64,000 bases of DNA from Axinella damicornis. Taxonomy: Eukaryota; Porifera; Demospongiae; Axinellida; Axinellidae. A model generated the notes under the pieces. It saw only the letters and a list, made by a program, of their open reading frames with translations. It was not told where the DNA came from and did no database searches. Of the stretch, positions 22,527 to 33,068 are shown one piece after another. The DNA lies in contig OZ007511.1 in NCBI GenBank assembly GCA_963931865.1, positions 10,158,603 through 10,222,602 of the forward strand, given 5' to 3'. A program made the position numbers and the translations under genes. Numbering within the stretch: the first letter of the stretch is position 1; each line of letters begins with the position of its first letter.

Positions 22527-22958
22527 TCAGTTTACATGACGGACCTTTGGCTGCACTGGCCGCCTGCCTTCCGAATAGCACCATGAAATGTAGCTGTTTC
22601 TGCGTTGCACCATCCGATGGAGGTAGAAGTGATGGTGCGTTTTTGGCATTGCACATAGTATCTTTTTGTATCGTGATAGCCATGCAAATGTTTGTTCACA
22701 TGACATCGTGTTCATGTCGGAATCTTCTGGGAGGACTTTGGCCGGATTGTACTGCTCACAGCGGGGATCGGAATGATTCTTCATATGCAGTGTGTCTATA
22801 ATCTTCTGTACATCTAGCCATAGATATTTGAGGTCTCCAGGCAGAGGTAGAGGTTTCCGGGCCACCTTCAGGTTATTGAGGTGGCACATGTTGTCATAGC
22901 TCACAATGATGTCTTTCCTTTCTTCCCTACTCTTTTGCCCAACGCTGCCACGAGCCAT
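22527..22958 (-). pseudogene. KDZ/Zisupton-like transposase C-terminal fragment
   Basis: The 143-residue frame contains VSYDNMCHLNNLKVARKPLP, then NTMSCEQTFAWLSRYKKIL, MPKTHHHFYLHRMVQRRN and CYSEGRRP. This matches the C-terminal pattern of the KDZ-like transposases common in sponge and cnidarian genomes. The N-terminal catalytic part is absent, so the element is probably non-autonomous. The start is uncertain, since the fragment may once have been the end of a longer frame. Confidence 0.55.
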
Positions 22959-23001
22959 GCCAGCACCAAAAGAAAAACCTGAGCAGGACCTTCAGACCTG
23001 A

Positions 23002-24305
23002 AACCCTCTATAACCAAGTAAAACCCTCTATAACCATTTATGACCCTCTATAACCATGTATAACCCTCTATAACCATGTATAACCCGCTATAACCATGTA
23101 TAACCACCTATAACCACCTATAACCATGTATAACCCTCTATAACCATGTATAACCACCTATAACCATGTATAACCCTCTATAACCATGTATAACCAAGTA
23201 TAACCCTCTATAACCATGTATAACCATGTATAACCACCTATAACCATGTATAACCCTCTATAACCATGTATAACCAAGTATAACCCTCTATAACCATGTA
23301 TAACCATGTATAACCACCTATAACCATGTATAACCCTCTATAACCATGTATAACCACCTATAACCATGTATAACCCTCTATAACCATGTATAACCACCTA
23401 TAACCATGTATAACCCTCTATAACCATGTATAACCCTCTATAACCATGTATAACCACCTATAACTATGTATAACCCTCTATAACCATGTATAACCACCTA
23501 TAACCATGTATAACCCTCTATAACCATGTATAACCATGTATAACCCTCTATAACCATGTATAACCCGCTATAACCATGTATAACCACCTATAACCATGTA
23601 TAACCCTCTATAACCATGTATAACCACCTATAACCATGTATAACCACCTATAACCATGTATAACCCTCTATAACCATGTATAACCAAGTATAACCCTCTA
23701 TAACCATGTATAACCACCTATAACCATGTATAACCCTCTATAACCATGTATAACCACCTATAACCATGTATAACCCTCTATAACCATGTATAACCACCTA
23801 TAACCAAGTATAACCCTCTATAACCATGTATAACCACCTATAACCATGTATAACCCTCTATAACCATGTATAACCACCTATAACCATGTATAACCCTCTA
23901 TAACCATGTATAACCACCTATAACCATGTATAACCCTCTATAACCATGTATAACCACGTATAACCAAGTAGAACCATGTATAACCCTCTATAACAATGTA
24001 TAACCACCTATAACCATGTATAACCCTCTATAACCATGTATAACCACCTATAACCATGTATAACCACGTATAACCATGTATAACCCTCTATAACCATGTA
24101 TAACCATGTATAACCCTCTATAACCCCTCTATAACCATGTATAACCACCATGCATAACCCTCCATAACCATGTATAACCCTCTAAAACCATGTATAACCC
24201 TCTAAAACCATGTATAACCATGTATAACCCTCTATAACCATGTATAACCCTCTACAACCACGTATAACCATGTATAACCCTTTATAACCCTCTATAACTA
24301 TGTAA
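23002..24305. repeat. Right satellite array of the 21.7-24.4 kb element
   Basis: The units TAACCATGTA, TAACCCTCTA, TAACCACCTA and TAACCAAGTA repeat for about 1.3 kb, roughly 130 units. They often alternate as 20-bp pairs. It is nearly three times as long as the left array. Confidence 0.95.
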
Positions 24306-24445
24306 CCTAATACAGCAATGTATACAACAGGCTGATATGGACATAAGTTACGTATGTGGAGCAATCCACGCCATAATAACCATCTTTACTTAAATAACCG
24401 GTTATAGCCTTTTCTTACAGTTTCTGTTCCCCCTATATTGAGCCA

Positions 24446-24830
24446 GGTCTATTGCAGCGCTGCAACTTTGAATGTGAATGCCAAAGGTACTTGACTTGAA
24501 CTTGCAATAATAATTTGGAATTTGAGCAGAAGGTAAAAGCCACTATGATTGGCTATAGTAACCCGTGTGCATCCAGGATATCTGATCGATGGGTAGCACC
24601 TACCCTATCACCCTTGCACTGGAACGTGGGTGCAGGTTGGGTAGCCACTAAGAGACTTATGTTGTAATATAAGAAGATTCATTATTATCTGTTTGTTCAT
24701 CATGAAGATTCAGAATGATTTAGCTATATCTGAGCACTGGCTTGCTCTCACGAAAGCTCTTTATAGCCTGAACCTGTTTCCAGTGTCCCCGACCCTTATT
24801 GAGTGTGTAACCTTTAAGTTAGCACCTATG
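24446..24830. repeat. Continuation of the duplicated 5' flank
   Basis: It matches about 7690-8130 and resumes the alignment interrupted by the transposon. It contains no gene. Confidence 0.75.
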
Positions 24831-24883
24831 CAGCTCGAAATGCAAGAGAACTTATCAGGATTCAGACCATGGACTCATAACTG
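24831..24883 (+). repeat. 53-bp direct repeat (copy 1), BEL C-terminal end sequence
   Basis: This 53-bp stretch, beginning CAGCTCGAAATGCAAGAG, is identical to 25554-25606, where it codes the C-terminal residues of the BEL fragment. Here it sits directly in front of the reverse transcriptase start. Confidence 0.85.
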
Positions 24884-25606
24884 CTGCACCGTCTAAGGCA
24901 GCAGCCATCACTCCTCAAGGAGTACGACACCACCATCAAGGATCAGCTGAGCAATGGGATTGTGGAGAAGGTCAACGAGTCTGAATGTCAACCCATTGGT
25001 GAAACCCACTACATACCACATCACGCTGTCATCCGACAGGACAAGCAGACGACCAAGCTGCGTGTGGTCTACGATGCCTCAGCCAAAGTAGGTGGACCAT
25101 CCTTGAACGAGTGCCTCTACACTGGGCCAAAGTTTGGACAGAACATCATGGATATTGTCCTGAGGTTTCGGGTCCACAACGTGGCACTGACAGCTGATAT
25201 CGAGAAGGCCTTCTTAATGGTGTCGGTGTCTGAGGAGGACAGAGATATCTTGAGGTTCTTGTGGGATCCAGGATCAGATGGTGAAGTCAGAGGTGCTTGT
25301 GTTAGAGTCCACTCATCTGGTGATCGAGTCACCCTCCTGAGACGACCTGTCCAACTTCTGTATCCACTGGAGGTGCGTTATTGTGATGACTCGAATGGCA
25401 GTGATGTCCCGAGCACCAGAGTCACTGACGGTTTGAGTACACGCCAAACGGAACGAGTCCCTCAGAACGGAACAGGCACAGATGATGACCCGGAGATGGA
25501 GACGAGTGGTGTGCCGGAAGGCCCCCAAGCTGTCCGTCGATCTCAACGAGTTGCAGCTCGAAATGCAAGAGAACTTATCAGGATTCAGACCATGGACTCA
25601 TAACTG
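24884..25606 (+). pseudogene. BEL/Pao retrotransposon pol fragment with internal deletion
   Basis: The plus frame reads LLKEYDTTIKDQLSNGIVEK, then YIPHHAVIRQDKQTTKLRVV, YDASAKVGGPSLNECLYTGP and ADIEKAFLMVSV. This is the start of a BEL/Pao reverse transcriptase. After FLWDPGSDGEVR it jumps to the C-terminal end of the polyprotein (VQLLYPLEVRYCDDSNGSD, PQAVRRSQRVAARNAREL). The catalytic YxDD region, RNase H and most of the integrase are missing, so it is dead. Confidence 0.8.
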
Positions 25607-25689
25607 TGAGCGTGATAGTTACATATTGAACAATCTCATTCTTTAACTTGTATCTTTATTAGCTGTGCTGCTTTTGTTGACCAGAAATT

Positions 25690-25760
25690 GGTCAACGGGG
25701 GAGGATGTTGTGCCTTTAGATTGATTGTGTAACAGTCATGTGAGTATCGCGTGATCATGC
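25690..25760 (+). repeat. Polypurine tract and start of a BEL 3' LTR
   Basis: GGGGGAGGATG followed by TGTTGTGCC is the typical junction of a BEL/Pao polypurine tract with its LTR. The LTR end was not found. Confidence 0.55.
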
Positions 25761-26597
25761 CATGTGCCCTTTGATGAAAAAGATACTGAATTTGAGTGCT
25801 GTCTAGCTATAGCGCTAGCTAAGATCCCGAGAGGCTCGGAAACTGAAACTGCGATCGCGGTTCATTACAGGCAGTAAACAATAACTTTTTACAAGTACAG
25901 TACCCTGTACTGTGGGCTCAATAGTGAAACCCCGTACGAGGTTTCACTATGGGATTTAGATACCTCGCAGTGAGCAATCTGATTTATGCAACTATACTCT
26001 AAATCGTAACCTGATACGAAATGTCGTGGAGTTTGCGAAATCGATGACGTAAATGCAAACACTATCAAGATTTTAACCGTGTGTTTGTGTGTGTGTGTGT
26101 GTGTGTCTGTAACGGAAGTGGGATGTTCGTGGGGCGGGACTAGACTATAGTGACGCGCGACCTTCGTACTTTACTTTATTTACTGAACCTCGAACTCCGC
26201 GAAGAGAACATTGGGCCCGGGCGCGGGCATGGCATGGGCTGGAATCCAGCAAGTGCAATCGGGGAGCAGCGGACTCAATCGGGGAGTAGCAGCCGAAGCG
26301 GACGCAAGCGGACGCACTTGGGGAGCAGCAGTTGAAGTGGATGCCGCAATCGGGCCCGGGAGCAGCAGCTGGAAGTGGAGGCAAACGGGGAGCAGCAGTT
26401 GAAGCGGATGCCGCAATCGGGTCCGGGAGCAGCGACGCAATAGCGCAAGCGGCGAGCAGCAGCTGAAGCGGATGCAATCGGGGAGCAGCTCTGCACAGAG
26501 AGCTGTCCGGCGCCGGATTACGCACGGTAGGCGAACGAGGGGAAAGTAGCTGAGCGAGCTCAGCTACCTGTAATTATTATTAATACTCTGCACTTAC
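25761..26597. other. Gene-poor stretch with short hairpin, TG run and degenerate repeat
   Basis: It contains a hairpin at 25921-25950 (ATAGTGAAACC and complement), a TG run at about 26080-26107, and a GC-rich degenerate minisatellite (26256-26480; GGGAGCAGCAG, GAAGCGGATGC). No gene is supported, and the open frames over the repeat are compositional. Confidence 0.6.
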
Positions 26598-26706
26598 GTC
26601 GGTAGCCCATGTAGGCCGGCTTTGCGTATTCGCCTGAAGCTGTAGCAGTGAGGACGATCAGGCTGCTCCCACACAAGAGAAGAATGAAGGCGGCAGTGGA
26701 TGCCAT
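26598..26706 (-). CDS. Orphan first exon encoding a signal peptide
   Basis: ATG at 26706-26704 begins MASTAAFILLLCGSSLIVLT, a strong signal peptide, followed by ATASGEYAKPAYMGYR and a GTAAGT donor in phase 1. The phase equals that of the GPCR signal-peptide exon. I could not find the next exon between here and 20.2 kb, a stretch filled with transposons. It may belong to a disrupted secreted or membrane protein gene, or its next exons may be too short to recognise. Confidence 0.45.
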
Positions 26707-26877
26707 TCTCCGCGCTTTACAAATGGGATTGTGACCTGTCACAGTTTGGTTGGTAGCTACGTGAAGTGAAGACCACAGCTGAACACATGTCCGTCTCGCC
26801 GGTTAACGTTCAAGGCATAATTGCCGAGCGCCTTAGCGCGAGGCAACTAATCGTGCAGCGTAGTCACATCGCGTCTG

Positions 26878-26910
<33 letters not shown>

Positions 26911-27699
26911 CCGTCACACTTTAATTGCGAGGGGCAGGGGGCGGTTGCATCGCTGCGGTTTCTGTGGTCCCGATAGCCACGTGTTCGTGCACGTACTGCG
27001 CGTGCGAAATGCAAAGAAGCGATCTATACAGGGAAAAGAGACACTGCCTCAGAAGAGAGTAAGGCAAAGGAGAGAGAGTCTGACAGATTGACGAAGAAGC
27101 GATGTATACGAGGAGAGTTTAGCGGAGACAAGTAAGACAAACGTTTAGTCTAGGCCATGGTACGTACATATAGCTAGAGTGTTGACAGTGTCGAAGGGTG
27201 TAGAACCTCGCTAACGTCTTCGTATTCTTCCTGGCAACGCTTAGCCATCTTCAACCTCAATCAGCAACTTCGCACAACTTCGAACAACTAAACTTCGCAC
27301 GCTGAACTGACTTTCGCACCTTCGTTTTCTTCCACAGGAAACCACGCCTACTATACTATTACAGATTGTGAGCGTGCGCGCGCGAGGCACAGACACTGCG
27401 CATGCGTATTCCTAGTTATTGCTCTTTATATAGTCACGTACCAGGCTGTTTAACCAGCCCTTGTGGCCAAGAAATGATTGTAGGTCGCGAGAGTTCCTAA
27501 TCGCACCAGCAGCTTGGTACTGATCCTGTCCATAGATTTACGCTCTATTATCTATGTCCTGTCCACTCACGCGTTCAGCAGTTTTGCACAACAGGACGTT
27601 TATACCGTGACTGTCATGCGAGTATCAATCAACGTGTGTGTGTGTGTGTGCATGTGTGTGTGCGTGACGGCAGTGGGCGCGGGTGAGGGCGGGACTGAC
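26707..27699. promoter_or_regulatory. Candidate promoter region with CpG-rich blocks and an NRF1-like site
   Basis: The region upstream of the signal-peptide exon is locally rich in CpG. It has an NRF1-like palindrome TGCGCATGCGTA at 27397-27408, plus a TA run at 26878-26912. Promoter function is inference from position and motif only. Confidence 0.3.
27531..27556. mobile_element. 26-bp micro-palindrome with 7-bp target duplication
   Basis: The ends are CATAGAT and ATCTATG, related to the element at 7095-7126. It is flanked by TCCTGTC on both sides (27524-27530 and 27557-27563). Confidence 0.7.
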
Positions 27700-27763
27700 G
27701 GGTTGGTAGATAAGTACTTTATGAAGGAAAAGATCCGTTTACTATATGGGTCTGTTTTATGTA

Positions 27764-28896
27764 CGAGGGGCAACCGCACTCCTGGTAGCCGCAGTTAAAC
27801 GGTAGCTCAAGCTAAGTGTGTCAGTTCGTTCATCATGTGAGTACCATGATGGTTATACACAGGGATGATCAGAAATGATTATTTAGAGTGCTCTCAAGTA
27901 CCCTTTCATAAAGTACGTGTAGCAACCCCGGTTGCGTAGCGCAGTACGATCCAATTAACGCACATGCCACGTGGCACCCACGCTCAGTCGATCGCGAGCA
28001 ATGGCGACCAAAAGGAAGACAAGACATTATTACAGCACTCGCAACTTCCCCAGCACGGTGAGTTTTGGCATGCAAGCGTCAGTGAACGACAGCGATCACG
28101 GGCGTGTGGTCAGAATCTTCGTGTGCCTTTCCTAAGAACGGTACTGCCACCGGAAGTCGAAGAGAGCGCTCGAGTAATGGCGGCCACGGCGAGACAAAAG
28201 CGCTCATATCTCCACCACCAAGGTGAGTTTCAGCACAATTATTTTGATTTTGTGTCACTGCATCATAGCGATCACGACGGTGTAGTCAGAATCTTTGTAG
28301 GCCATTCGGAAATAGTCAAACGTTTATTAATTAATTAATTAACGAGGGGCAACCGCACTCCTGGTAGCCGCGTTGCAACCCCGTTGCGACTCGCCGTAGC
28401 GAAGCTAAATATTGCAATTCGTTCCAATTAACGCACAGGCCACGTGGCAACCACGCTCAGTCGATCGCGAGCAATGGCGACCAAAGGACGACATGACATT
28501 ATTACAGCACTCACAGCTTAGCCAGCACGGTGAGTTTTGGCATGTAAGCGTCAGTGAACGACAGCGATCACGGCCGTGTGGTCAGAATCTTCGTGTGCCT
28601 TTCCAAAGAACGGTACTGCCACCGGAAGTCGAAGAGAGCGCTCGAGCAATGGCGGCCAACGGCGAGACAAAAGCGTTCATATCTCCACCACCAAGGTGAG
28701 TTTCAGCACAATTATTTTGATTTTGTGTCACTGCATCATAGCGATCACGACGGTGTAGTCAGAATCTTTGTAGGCCTTTCCGAAGTAGTCAAACGTTTAT
28801 TATATTATATTATATTACATTACGCGGCACAATTTTTCCTATACCAGGAGTGTAATTACATTACGCGGCACAATTTTTCCTATACCAGGAGTGTAA
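27764..28896. mobile_element. Tandem pair of CGAGGGGCAACC repeats inserted in the palindrome arm
   Basis: Two related units (27764-28343 and 28345-28896) begin CGAGGGGCAACCGCACTCC; the insert ends CCAGGAGTGTAA. The uninterrupted right arm at 30.4 kb gives the empty site. A single related copy in opposite orientation is at about 40281-40685. Each unit has two ATG-containing stretches followed by GGTGAG, resembling first exons with splice donors, but the frames are not conserved between units. Confidence 0.65.
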
Positions 28897-29623
28897 CATC
28901 AGGCCCCTTTACTATATGGGTCTGTTTTATGTACTAACTATTAAGGGTCTGTTTTATGTACATGAGACCCCTATACTATAAGGGTCTTTCTTATGTCAGC
29001 AGACCCCTATACTATATGGGTCTGTCTTATGTACTCTGCTCATCTAATTTGCAGGAACTTACCCATGCTCCACCCATCTACATAAGAGAGACCCATTATA
29101 TATGCTAGGTCTGGTGATAATGGGTCCTTCTTATGTACTTTGATTACTTACCAATTATGCAGGGGCAGCCCTTGCTACATAAGAGAGACCCATCATATAT
29201 GCTAGGTCTGGTGCTATATAATGGGTCCTTATGTACTTTGATTACCTACCAATTATCCAGGGGCAGCCCTTGCTACATACCACTACCATGTCACATTTCA
29301 AGCTATTATTTTCATTTTTCCAGGAGCCCCACCCCCTTTTGCTCTCAGCACACAGGAGCCCCACCCACTCACGCTAGGGCCACAAGAGTATTGTTGTATG
29401 CAGCTAATCAAATCAGGGGCAGCCCTAGCTACATAAGCGTGACCCATTATATATGCTAGGTATATAATGGGTCCTTCTTATGTTCTTTGATTACCTACCA
29501 ACACGGGCAGCCCCTGCATAATTGGTAGGTAATCAAAGAACATAAGAAGGACCCATTATATTATAATGGGTCACTCTTATGTAGCTAGGGCTGCCCCTGA
29601 TTTGATTAGCTGCGTACAACAAT

Positions 29624-29848
29624 GGGCTATTCCATTAAATACCCTATTGACAAGTAACTAATTTGTCCTACGGGGATTTGCCGAGTTTCCGTATTCTGTT
29701 GTAAATCTCCGTAAATTTTCTGTAATTTTCCGCATATTTCCGTATACTAACGTCTGTCGCACGGTGTAGAAGGCGCATTTTCTGTCCCGGGGTACGCAAA
29801 TAGCTAACTCGTCAATAGGGGGTGTATCCTTTATTAATGGAATAGCCC
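29624..29848. mobile_element. 225-bp MITE with GGGCTATTCC ends and AAT target duplication
   Basis: The ends GGGCTATTCCATTAA and complement are flanked by AAT at 29621-29623 and 29849-29851. The opposite palindrome arm (about 29375-29410) holds the uninterrupted sequence with one AAT. A 3-bp duplication fits PIF/Harbinger-like elements. Confidence 0.8.
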
Positions 29849-31151
29849 AATACTCTTGTGGCCCTAGTGTGAGTGGGTGGGGCTCCTGTGTGCTGAGAGC
29901 AAAAGGGGGTGGGGCTCCTGGAAAAATGAAAATAATAGCTTGAAATGTGACATGGTAGTGGTATGTAGCAAGGGCTGCCCCTGGATAATTGGTAGGTAAT
30001 CAAAGTACATAAGAAGGACCCATTATATAGCACCAGACCTAGCATATATAATGGGTCTCTCTTATGTAGCAAGGGCTGCCCCTGCATAATTGGTAAGTAA
30101 TCAAAGTACATAAGAAGGACCCATTATATAGCACCAGACCTAGCATATATAATGGGTCTCTCTTATGTAGCAAGGGCTGCCCCTGCATAATTGGTAGGTA
30201 ATGAAAGTACATAAGAAGGACCCATTATATAGCACCAGACCTAGCATATATAATGGGTCTCTCTTATGTAGATGGGTGGAGCATGGGTAAGTTCCTGCAA
30301 ATTAGATGAGCAGAGTACATAAGACAGACCCATATAGTATAGGGGTCTGCTGACATAAGAAAGACCCTTATAGTATAGGGGTCTCATGTACATAAAACAG
30401 ACCCTTAATAGTTAGTACATAAAACAGACCCATATAGTAAAGGGGCCTGATGTACATAAAACAGACCCATATAGTAAACGGATCTTTTCATTCATAAAGT
30501 ACTTATCTACCAACCCCAAGTCTGGGACAGTCAGGGCACCGGCATATTGTTGTAGCATTTCGAGAGCAACTGTTTTCGCACACTGCGGAAGTAACGAATC
30601 AACTCATGAATAATTAATTAGCTTGAAAATTTTCGCGCGGAACTCCATGCCTCCTCGGTCTCCAAATCCTAGCTACGCCCCTGTCATGATGAAAGAAGTT
30701 CTGTAGCCGAAGCAGATCGATACATGCATCTGCGCATGCATGGCTGATTTAGCCTGGGGGTTAATTAATGTTCATGAGTGCAGCAAAATTGTAGGCTAAA
30801 CACATAATGTTTTCAGCTGATCTTCACAGTCTTCGTCAGCAAATGTAAGACAGGAGAAGTTTGGTGTATTGCAAATAGCTAACTTTGATACAAGTGTAGT
30901 TAATGAGATCACCATTTACTTGACAAGCAGTGAATATTAACGTAATGATAAATATAGCTGCAAGCCTTAGACTGGTTAGAATATTGCATACTGCAGCACA
31001 ATGACTACTAATGTGATAATTTCCATGACACTAACAGGACAGATAGCTACATAATATCCTGTCATGCTAGTGGGAGGTGTTCCTTATCTCCATAAGTTGC
31101 ATGGTGTTGTTCCTATAAGAGTCTTACTGAGCATAGCTACATGTACACACC

Positions 31152-31292
31152 TAGCCTCGTTCCCAGGCCGTCTGCCGCTTCGTTTTTAGTCGCATACGTG
31201 ACCTTTGAACCCTTGTCAAATAAGCTGACAAGGGTTCAAAGGTCACGTATGCGACTAAAAACGAAGCGGCAGACGGCCTGGGAACGAGGCTA
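31152..31292. mobile_element. Foldback element, TAGCCTCG family, 9-bp target duplication
   Basis: The 141-bp hairpin has arms that pair over nearly their full length and is flanked by GTACACACC at 31143-31151 and 31293-31301. The inner stem (CGTCTGCCGCTTCGTTTTT, GTCGCATACGTGACC) is private to this copy apart from the GTCGCATAC motif. Confidence 0.9.
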
Positions 31293-32276
31293 GTACACAC
31301 CTTCATGCTGTTTCAACAGTAGCCTGATGTACATATACAGTTATGCATGGTACAAAGAGTCCTATTATTCAAGCTGCTGTTTTTGACTGTAAAGTTACTG
31401 ACTGCTACTCCAGTTGCATGTCAGTACAAAGATGCCATTGTGATTAGGAACTCTCACTACTTACCACCAAGCAATCCACTTTGTTTAGCTACTCACTCCA
31501 TATCTTCAATCGTAGCGTCTACAGCTATACATAACTTGGAATGGAGGTAAAATGGCACAAAATTCATGACCCCTTATATCTTAAGGTGTTGCAAGCTTCA
31601 CAGCCAACACACATTCAGGACATATGTTTTGACCCATAAAATGTTGAATACACTACTCTATGTCGACCTCAGATAGAACGCTGAAGTGAAGCCTAAGTCT
31701 CACTGATGAATGTAGTTCTGGAGCCACAGCAGATCGATATATGTATCTATCTATAGCCTGGGGGTAATTAATGTTCTGGGGGTAATTAATGTTCTGAATC
31801 ATGTATAGCTATATAGTACAGCAAACATGTAGGCAAACACGTGATGCAACTTTACAGCTAAGCTCCACAGCCACTTCTCGAAGAGGTCTTTGTCGGCAAT
31901 TGTGACAGGATAATGCAAGTTTAAATTTGGTATATAGCAAATTGCTAACTGTGACACAAGTATAGTTCATGGGAGCACCAATCAGATTTATTTACACCAT
32001 CACTTGACAAGCTGTAAAACAAAGAGAATTGAACATAATGAATAAAGTTGCGCAAGTCTAGGCTGGTCAGAGGTTATCATATATTCATACAGCACGGGTC
32101 TGCTGATGTGACAATTTCCATGACACCACAGGACTGATACATTTTCTATCACGCTAGTAGGAGGTGCTCCTTATCTCCATGAGTTGCTGTTGTTCCTATA
32201 GCTAAATGCCCAAGTCTTAAGCTGGATACATTAGACATGTACAAACCTGTAACTATGCTGTTGCCTGATGTAGCTA

Positions 32277-32478
32277 ATTGTACAAAGAGTCCTATTATGC
32301 AAGCTGCTGTTTTTGACTGTAAAGTTACTGACTGCTACTCCAGTTGCATTTGTGAGTGGACAGGATACACTTCAGTACCAAGCTGCCAATGTAATGAGGA
32401 ACTCTCACAGTGTATACCATGCACTAAGCAGTCCATTTGTTCACTCATTCATTCACCACATGCATTTCTTCAATCGTA
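32277..32478 (+). CDS. Possible Cys-rich exon, weak candidate
   Basis: After a TGATGTAG acceptor the phase-1 frame reads KSPIMQAAVFDCKVTDCYSS, then CICEWTGYTSVP, SCQCNEELSQCIPC and a stop 26 codons later. Ten cysteines in about 65 residues suggest a small disulfide-rich module. The paralogous block at 31.35 kb keeps only part of the frame. No donor or neighbouring exon was found, so this could be chance. Confidence 0.2.
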
Positions 32479-32859
32479 AACCAACTGAATCAGCGTAGTA
32501 ATATTTATGCAGCAAAACAAACTCGAAAGCAAAATAATTGATCGCAAACCTAGCTACGTTCTGCTTGTCTAATTTAGCCTGGGGGTAATTAGCTATATAT
32601 ATAGTACAACAAACATGTAGGCAAAACATAATTATGATACAACTTTAGTTTCGGCTGATCTCCACAGCCGCTTCTTTGACGAAGTCTTCATCGGCAAATG
32701 TAAGATGACTGGAGAATGCAAGTTTGGTGCATGTATAGCAATTGGCTAACTGTGACACAAGTATAGTCTTATAATGAGAGCACCAATCAAACTTTTTTTG
32801 CCATCAATTGACAAGCAGTAAACAGAGAGAAGATATTATGCATACAGCACATGGGGCTG

Positions 32860-32961
32860 TAGTCTCAGTCCCAGACCCAAGCGCGGATCGCATCTAGTAT
32901 CACGCGCGTGATACTAGATGCGATCCGTGCTGGGGTGGGTTTGGGTCTGGGACCGAGACTA
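32860..32961. mobile_element. Foldback element, TAGTCTCAGTCCCAGACCC variant
   Basis: It is a near-perfect hairpin with inner stem GGATCGCATCTAGTATCACG. The end is a diverged form of the TAGCCTCG family end, also seen at 35679-35729 and 43391-43468. No clear target duplication is seen. Confidence 0.75.
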
Positions 32962-33068
32962 ATTCTAACATTACTGCCACAACTCATTCTGCATGCATGC
33001 TGCATTAAAATCAGTAGGCCCTCATCGTGCATGCTTTATTAAAAATCGGTATTAGGCCATAATAAAAA

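Larger units (their letters stand above)
21703..24445. mobile_element. DNA transposon with long inverted ends, inverted satellite arrays and a KDZ/Zisupton-like fragment
   Basis: The outer inverted repeats (about 139 bp; start TGGCTCAATATAGGGGGAAC) are almost identical for the first 100 bp. Inside them, GGTTATACAT-type 10-bp satellites run inward on the left (21845-22305), and the inverted complement runs on the right (23002-24305). The central 700 bp carry a transposase-like reading frame on the minus strand. Flanks on both sides match the copy B flank, which lacks the element. Assignment to the KDZ/Zisupton group rests on protein motifs only. Confidence 0.7.
27700..30516. mobile_element. 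Large nested palindromic element
   Basis: The outer ends GGGTTGGTAGATAAGTACTT and their inverted copy match for over 60 bp. Arms continue inward through repeated blocks (GGGTCTGTTTTATGTA, AGGGGCAGCCCTTGC) to a centre near 29511. The left arm is interrupted by an insertion at 27764-28896 and the right arm by one at 29624-29848. No target duplication was found at the ends, and no transposase frame is visible. Confidence 0.75.
30517..32859. repeat. Degenerate tandem repeat of about 1 kb, about 2.3 copies
   Basis: Three blocks start near 30700, 31720 and 32560. They share GCAGATCGATA in the first two and TAGCCTGGGGGTAATTA in all, followed by a stretch with CAGCTGATCT-like sequence. The first block alone carries a foldback (31152-31292). 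No gene is established, apart from a weak Cys-rich exon candidate listed separately. Confidence 0.6.

Noticed and set aside
21845..24305. CRISPR-like or telomere-like array
   Set aside because: Units are contiguous 10-bp repeats without spacers and the genome is eukaryotic. The unit does not match a telomere repeat, and both arrays lie inside transposon ends.
26145..26525. Ala/Ser/Pro-rich frames on both strands
   Set aside because: They result from a GC-rich degenerate minisatellite.
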